From assembly GCA_026120185.1 (NCBI GenBank), contig JANUWF010001821.1, positions 1,116,001-1,180,000 on the forward strand: a stretch of DNA of 64,000 nt. Reading direction: 5' to 3'. Source of the DNA: Voacanga thouarsii (taxonomy: Eukaryota; Streptophyta; Magnoliopsida; Gentianales; Apocynaceae). Below, piece after piece: positions 59,677 through 64,000 of this stretch. A program made the translations under genes and the position numbers. The number at the start of each line of letters is the position of its first letter. Within the stretch, counting starts at the first letter, position 1. Under the pieces are notes generated by a model. That model saw only the letters and a list, made by a program, of their open reading frames with translations. It was not told the origin of the DNA and did not search any database.

Positions 59677-62183
59677 TCAAGGAAGAGTCATTATAAGAGT
59701 ACCTACTAAAAAACCAAAACTAAAAAGAAACATAAATCTAAAAAAAAACAAAAATAAACATAAAAAAAAAAATGACAAAGATGAACAACATCCATACAAT
59801 CCGAAACAAGAATCATGGTTCATAGAGAAAAACACTACATGAGCCAAGGTGTCCAATGTCTCCACAAAATAATGCTTTACTCGATTCCCATTAACCTTGA
59901 AGATACTATTATCTGGGTGAGAGACTTCAAGCGTACCAAAAGGATAAACCTTAGTTACCACATACGGCCCAGACCATCTTGATTTCAACTTTCTCGAAAA
60001 GATTCGCAAGTGAGAGTTAAATAGCAACACTTGATCCCCTTCTTTAAACTCCCTAAATTGAGAAATATGTTTGTCATTCCACTGCTTTACCTCCTTGTAG
60101 ATGAGAGAATTATCATAGGCAGCCATGCGCAATTCGTCCAAGGCATTCAAGTGAAGTAACCTAGATTGTCTAGCAAGATCAAGATCAAAGTTGACAAGTT
60201 TAATAGTCTAATAAGCTTTGTGTTCAATCTCTACCGATAAATGACAAGATTTTTCATACACCATTTGACAAGGGGGTAGTACCAAGAGGAGTTTTAAAAG
60301 CTATCCTATAAGCCCAAAGAGTATCATCTAGTTTCAAACTCCAATCCTTCCTTGTATGATTAACCACTTTTTCCAAGATTTTTTTTTTAATTCTCTATTA
60401 ACGACCTCAACTTGGCCACTTGTTTAGGGATGATAGGGGGTAGCCAACTTATGAGTAACCCCTAAATGCTTGAGAACCTTATCTAATTGAGACTTATAAA
60501 AGTGGGTTTCCTTATCACTAATGAGCACCTTAGGGACTCCAAACTGAGTGAAAAGTTTTTTAAAAATTTTACAACAACCCGTGCATTATTAGTAGGCAAG
60601 GCTTGTGCCTCAACCCATTTTGATACATACTCAACCATAATCAAGATGTACTTGTTACCCAAAGAACTAGGAAAAGGACCCATAAAATCAATCCCCCAAT
60701 AATAAAAAATTTCACAAGCTTGAAAAATTTGTAATGGCATTTCATTAGATTTAGAGATGTTATCTGTACGTTAACACCTATTACAATTTTAAATAAATCT
60801 GTGAGAGTCCTTTAAGAGTGTAGGCTAATAAAAATAGGACTCAAATACCTTTCTTGTGGTGTTGTTAGCTTGGTAGTTGCCTCCCGTGGGTCCTTCATGA
60901 TAATGTTTCAAGATATTGATGCTTTCCACGGAATCCGCACACATTCGAATGATTTGATTCGCATAACACCGGAACAAGTACAGATCTTCCCAAAAGTAAT
61001 GCTTTACTTCGGAGATGAATATCTTCTTTTGTTGTGCATTGAAGTCGTCCGGGATAATTCTTGCAACCAAGTAATTCGCAAAATTGGCATACCAAGGTAG
61101 TTAAGAAATCTCACCATTAACAAGTAAGAGTTGTTCATCCGGAAAAGTATCATTGATGTCTTCTTCGGCCAATGGTTCAAGGTTCCAACCTTGATAAGTG
61201 ATCCGCAGCTAAGTTTTTCGCTCCCTTTTTTTCCCTAATTTCCAAGTCAAATTCCTGTAATAATAAAAGCCATCTTATCAATCGTGGTTTAGAATCATGC
61301 TTGTTCAGTAGGTACTTAAGGGCAGAATGATCCGTGTACACAATGACTTTGGACAAAATAAGATAAGAATGAAATTTATCAAAAGCAAATACTATTGCAA
61401 ATAACTCTTTCTCCATTGTGGTGTAGTTCTCTTGTGCCGCTGTAAGAGTTTTGCTTGCATAGTAAATCGATTGAAAATGCTTATCCATCCTTTGTCCAAG
61501 CACTGCGCTCACTGTGTAGTCACTTGCATCACATATTAGTTCAAAAGGAAGAGACTAATCCAGTGCAATTAAAATATGAGAATTAATCAGTTTTGTTTTA
61601 AGCACATTGAAAGCATTGAGACATTTTCCATCAAAATAGCATCTTTTTCAAGCAAAGAAGTGAGGGGTATAGAAATCATTGAGAAATCCAAATAAACCTC
61701 CTATAAAAACCTACATGCCTAAGAAAGCTTCGAATTGCCTTTACGGAAGTTGGAGGAGGGAGTTTCTCAATTGCCTCAATTTTGACCCTATTAACCTCAA
61801 TACCTTTCCTTGAAATCTTATGTCCCAATACTATACCTTCTTACACCATGAAGTGGCATTTTTCTCAATTAAGCATGAGGTTGATCTCTTCATATCATTG
61901 AAGTACCTCTTCCAAATTAGCCAAACACAAATCAAAAGAATCATCAAAAATAGAAAAATCATCCATAAATACCCCCATGATATTTCCTACAAGCCCTTCG
62001 AAAATAGCCATCATATATCGTTGGAATGTTCCGGAGCTATTGCAAATACCAAAAGACATACATCGATATGCAAAGGTACTAAAAGGGCATGTAAATGTAG
62101 TCTTCTCTTGATCCTCCGGTGCTATGGAAATTTGAAACTATCTGAAAAAATCATCTAAGAAGCAATAAAACTCATGTCTGGCT
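59677..62183 (-). pseudogene. gypsy pol remnant: reverse transcriptase, RNase H, integrase
   Basis: Reverse transcriptase starts abruptly at the FYCFLDD motif (62170) and continues with APEDQEKTTFTCPF, FMDDFSIF (catalytic) and LGHKIS. It holds stops at several usual Gln or Trp positions. RNase H (61512-61177) is open: [30 protein letters not shown], then [12 protein letters not shown]. The integrase zinc domain (61070-60770) has YHEGPTGGNYQ, where the second His of HHCC is Asn, and a CNRC pair. The integrase core has [16 protein letters not shown] and [10 protein letters not shown], so the D-D-E residues are all present across a frameshift near 60560 and a stop after PYHP. The C-terminal domain (60150-59677) has LKSRWSGPYVVTKVYPFGT. 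Confidence 0.92.
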
Positions 62184-64000
62184 TGTTGGGATGTATGCTC
62201 TCTTAGACTAGGTTTCTGATGTAAAAAAATCGAATATTTTAATAAAAGAATTTATTTTCAAAAATTATTTGTGAATGTATAATTTTATTTGTGCATAATT
62301 ACGTTTGAAAAAGACCCATTGTGTTTAAGTAAGTGATCTATGTGAATGGAGGTCTTTCATAGTAAGGTATGGATCACGGGTTACGTAATACATAAACATT
62401 CGTTCTTAACTAATTGATGAGAATAGGAATCTCATCATGTTTAGGTTATTATGTTGTGAATTCTAAATGGGGAATGGCTTACCTTTAGCCAGTGAGTAGT
62501 CCACTCACTTCATAACATAAGCATATTTCGAATATGTAGAACATGACCTGTAGTAGTGATTTCTAAAAGTATTATATGGTAGAAACCTAGTCTACTACCG
62601 CTACAGCATGGACTAGTACTCTACGACTTAAGTATGAGTTGGTGATCTGACGAAGTTAGAAGCATATACTTTGATATGTTATAATTGAGGTTCTATTGTA
62701 GGGCTAATATACTTGCATGTTAGGTATGTGTGGCTAGTTAAGACAGACTTGTATAAGATAATTTCTATACTATATCACTCCTTGTGGTTGTCTGAATGAT
62801 CTAAATATCTGGGGCTCTGGGAAACATGACTTGGATGTTTACTTTAGGGTAGCTCCCTTGGAAGCGGAAACAATCCAAGAAGTCGTGAATCATTGGACTA
62901 GAGGCCTAAAGATGGTAGATGTCATTTAGAGAGGTGTTAGTACACTTCTTCCTCTCTGAATGTACGGTGATGTATAAAGGGGTATTTTAGTCATTACACC
63001 TATAGGTCGGAGACTTTGCTAACGCAACATTGTCCTTGTGGTCAATATTTTCTTATGGTGATATTAAGAAATATTTAAAATGTAAAATACAACTATTTAT
63101 ATGGCAAGGGTATTTTGGTTATTTTAGTAGCCAAAGCGGTGTGTCTTTTGGTCCCCAATATAGACCGTGAGTCCTAATTAAATACGGGCTAAGGAATTGA
63201 TCTTAAATTAAATGAAAATTATTTTATTTAAGTAGCCTAATTATTTGTTGGGCCAGAATAAAATAAAGGTTCATGGGAAGAGAATTAATTAAATTAGTTT
63301 AGTAGGTTAATTAATTATTCAGGGCTTTGGCCCAGTTTGAATAATTAAAGATTAACCTAGGACTAAAATAATATAGGCTTATTTATTAGACTAGTTTATT
63401 TGGGTTGAAAAATTAATTATTTGTTGGGCCATTAAGTTGGTTCTAATTAGAATAATTAATTAAGCCCAATAGACTAAACTAAGAGTCCAATGGCCCAATC
63501 CAATTTAACCTAGGGTTTTATTTAGGTTAAACAGGAGGATTGAAAACATCGTTGTTGACATAACACACATACTCTGAGATGACTTCTTTTCTGTAGAGCC
63601 AGACATCTCTCTCTCTCCCCAGAAAAATTCCCTTGCCTGTTAGTTGTTCACCAAATAGGAGTTAGGCAGGCTATATACTGGAAGAACGAGAGTTCGGCAT
63701 TCACATACATGCAAAGACGGAGTAAGAAGCTTACAGGAATCGCACCAGAGGCTTCTACCAGCACACCTGCCCCGATTGCACACGTTTCGGTCCAGTCACT
63801 TTTGAAAACAAAAAAGAGAGGTAAAATTTTTAAAACCTCGGGATTGGGATAGGGCGCAACCGGCACCGGCTAGGGCTGCCGGCCTTGCCTTGGAATTCCT
63901 ATTCTTATTTTTCCAATTTTTTTATTTTCGCTTCCGCTGCGTGCTCCGTGTTTTCCTGCTTTCTACGCCTTCATGGCTAACCTTTCTAACATTTGGTCAA
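62184..64000 (+). mobile_element. putative copia-type LTR interrupting gypsy element 3
   Basis: The gypsy reverse transcriptase reading stops exactly before TGTTGGGATGTATGCTC at 62184, a start like the inner solo LTR at 15259-16791 (minus strand TGTTGGGGATATGCCC). The remaining 1.8 kb to the window end has no coding similarity. It is AT-rich with GGGCCA/GGCCCA-type repeats (63240-63510) and a GC-rich stretch at 63845-63885. The far end, the duplicate LTR and the target duplication would lie outside the window, so this stays an inference. Confidence 0.5.

Larger units (their letters stand above)
56880..62183 (-). mobile_element. Athila/Tat-type gypsy element 3, 3' half
   Basis: Reading down the minus strand: truncated reverse transcriptase, RNase H, integrase, 3' non-coding region with two purine tracts, then the 3' LTR. 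The 5' part (LTR, gag, protease, start of RT) is missing because unrelated LTR-like DNA starts at 62184. The relation to element 1 is shown by the shared LTR and by the shared block GAGGACAATGTCCAGTTTAA. Confidence 0.88.

Noticed and set aside
1..64000. CRISPR arrays, bacterial operons or ribosomal RNA genes
   Set aside because: Tandem repeats here are simple or minisatellite type without spacer structure; introns, plant gene families and LTR elements show plant nuclear DNA.

Overview
This is nuclear DNA from a land plant, most likely a eudicot. It is AT-rich and intron-bearing, and most of it is decayed LTR retrotransposons and small inverted-repeat elements. Two genes look intact, both on the plus strand. 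The first (18597-19124) is a single-exon gene for the chloroplast-targeted variable subunit (A) of ferredoxin-thioredoxin reductase. The second (27445-32366) is a five-exon ZIP-family metal transporter of the type annotated in Arabidopsis as putative zinc transporter At3g08650. They are independent genes with no sign of shared regulation. No species assignment can be made from the sequence alone.

Left arm (1-10051): three pieces of Athila/Tat-type Ty3/gypsy elements, all read on the minus strand. The first keeps its 5' LTR (4711-6239), a tRNA-Asp type primer site, a broken gag and a second broken ORF, but has no pol between them. From 10052 to 14844 lie a foldback MITE, an inverted repeat, a 36-bp minisatellite and dispersed short repeats. 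At 14850-17675 a solo LTR of a copia family carries a second, unrelated solo LTR nested inside it; both have exact 5-bp target duplications.

Middle (18300-32400): the two genes, with a Stowaway-like MITE in intron 1 of the transporter gene. Its likely 5' leader starts near 25.3 kb.

Right arm: a 5.2-kb copia element (32920-38140, TSD TGAAT) has lost its protease/integrase section and instead holds a multi-exon RWP-RK (RKD-type) transcription-factor pseudogene in antisense with an intron retained. This is the most unusual object in the window. Next come a large nested inverted repeat (38.6-41.3 kb), a complete but dead 11.2-kb Sirevirus-like copia element (42310-53477, TSD ATTTT) with an extra ORF after pol, a second inverted repeat (53.8-55.7 kb), and the 3' half of another Athila/Tat gypsy element (56880-62183). 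The last is cut off inside reverse transcriptase by the start of what looks like another LTR running off the right edge.

Many disabling changes in these elements are G-to-A or C-to-T transitions (stop codons from CAA, CGA or TGG, and loss of catalytic Asp), as expected from deamination of methylated cytosine in silenced DNA. All exon limits, element limits and homologies were worked out by eye without database searches.
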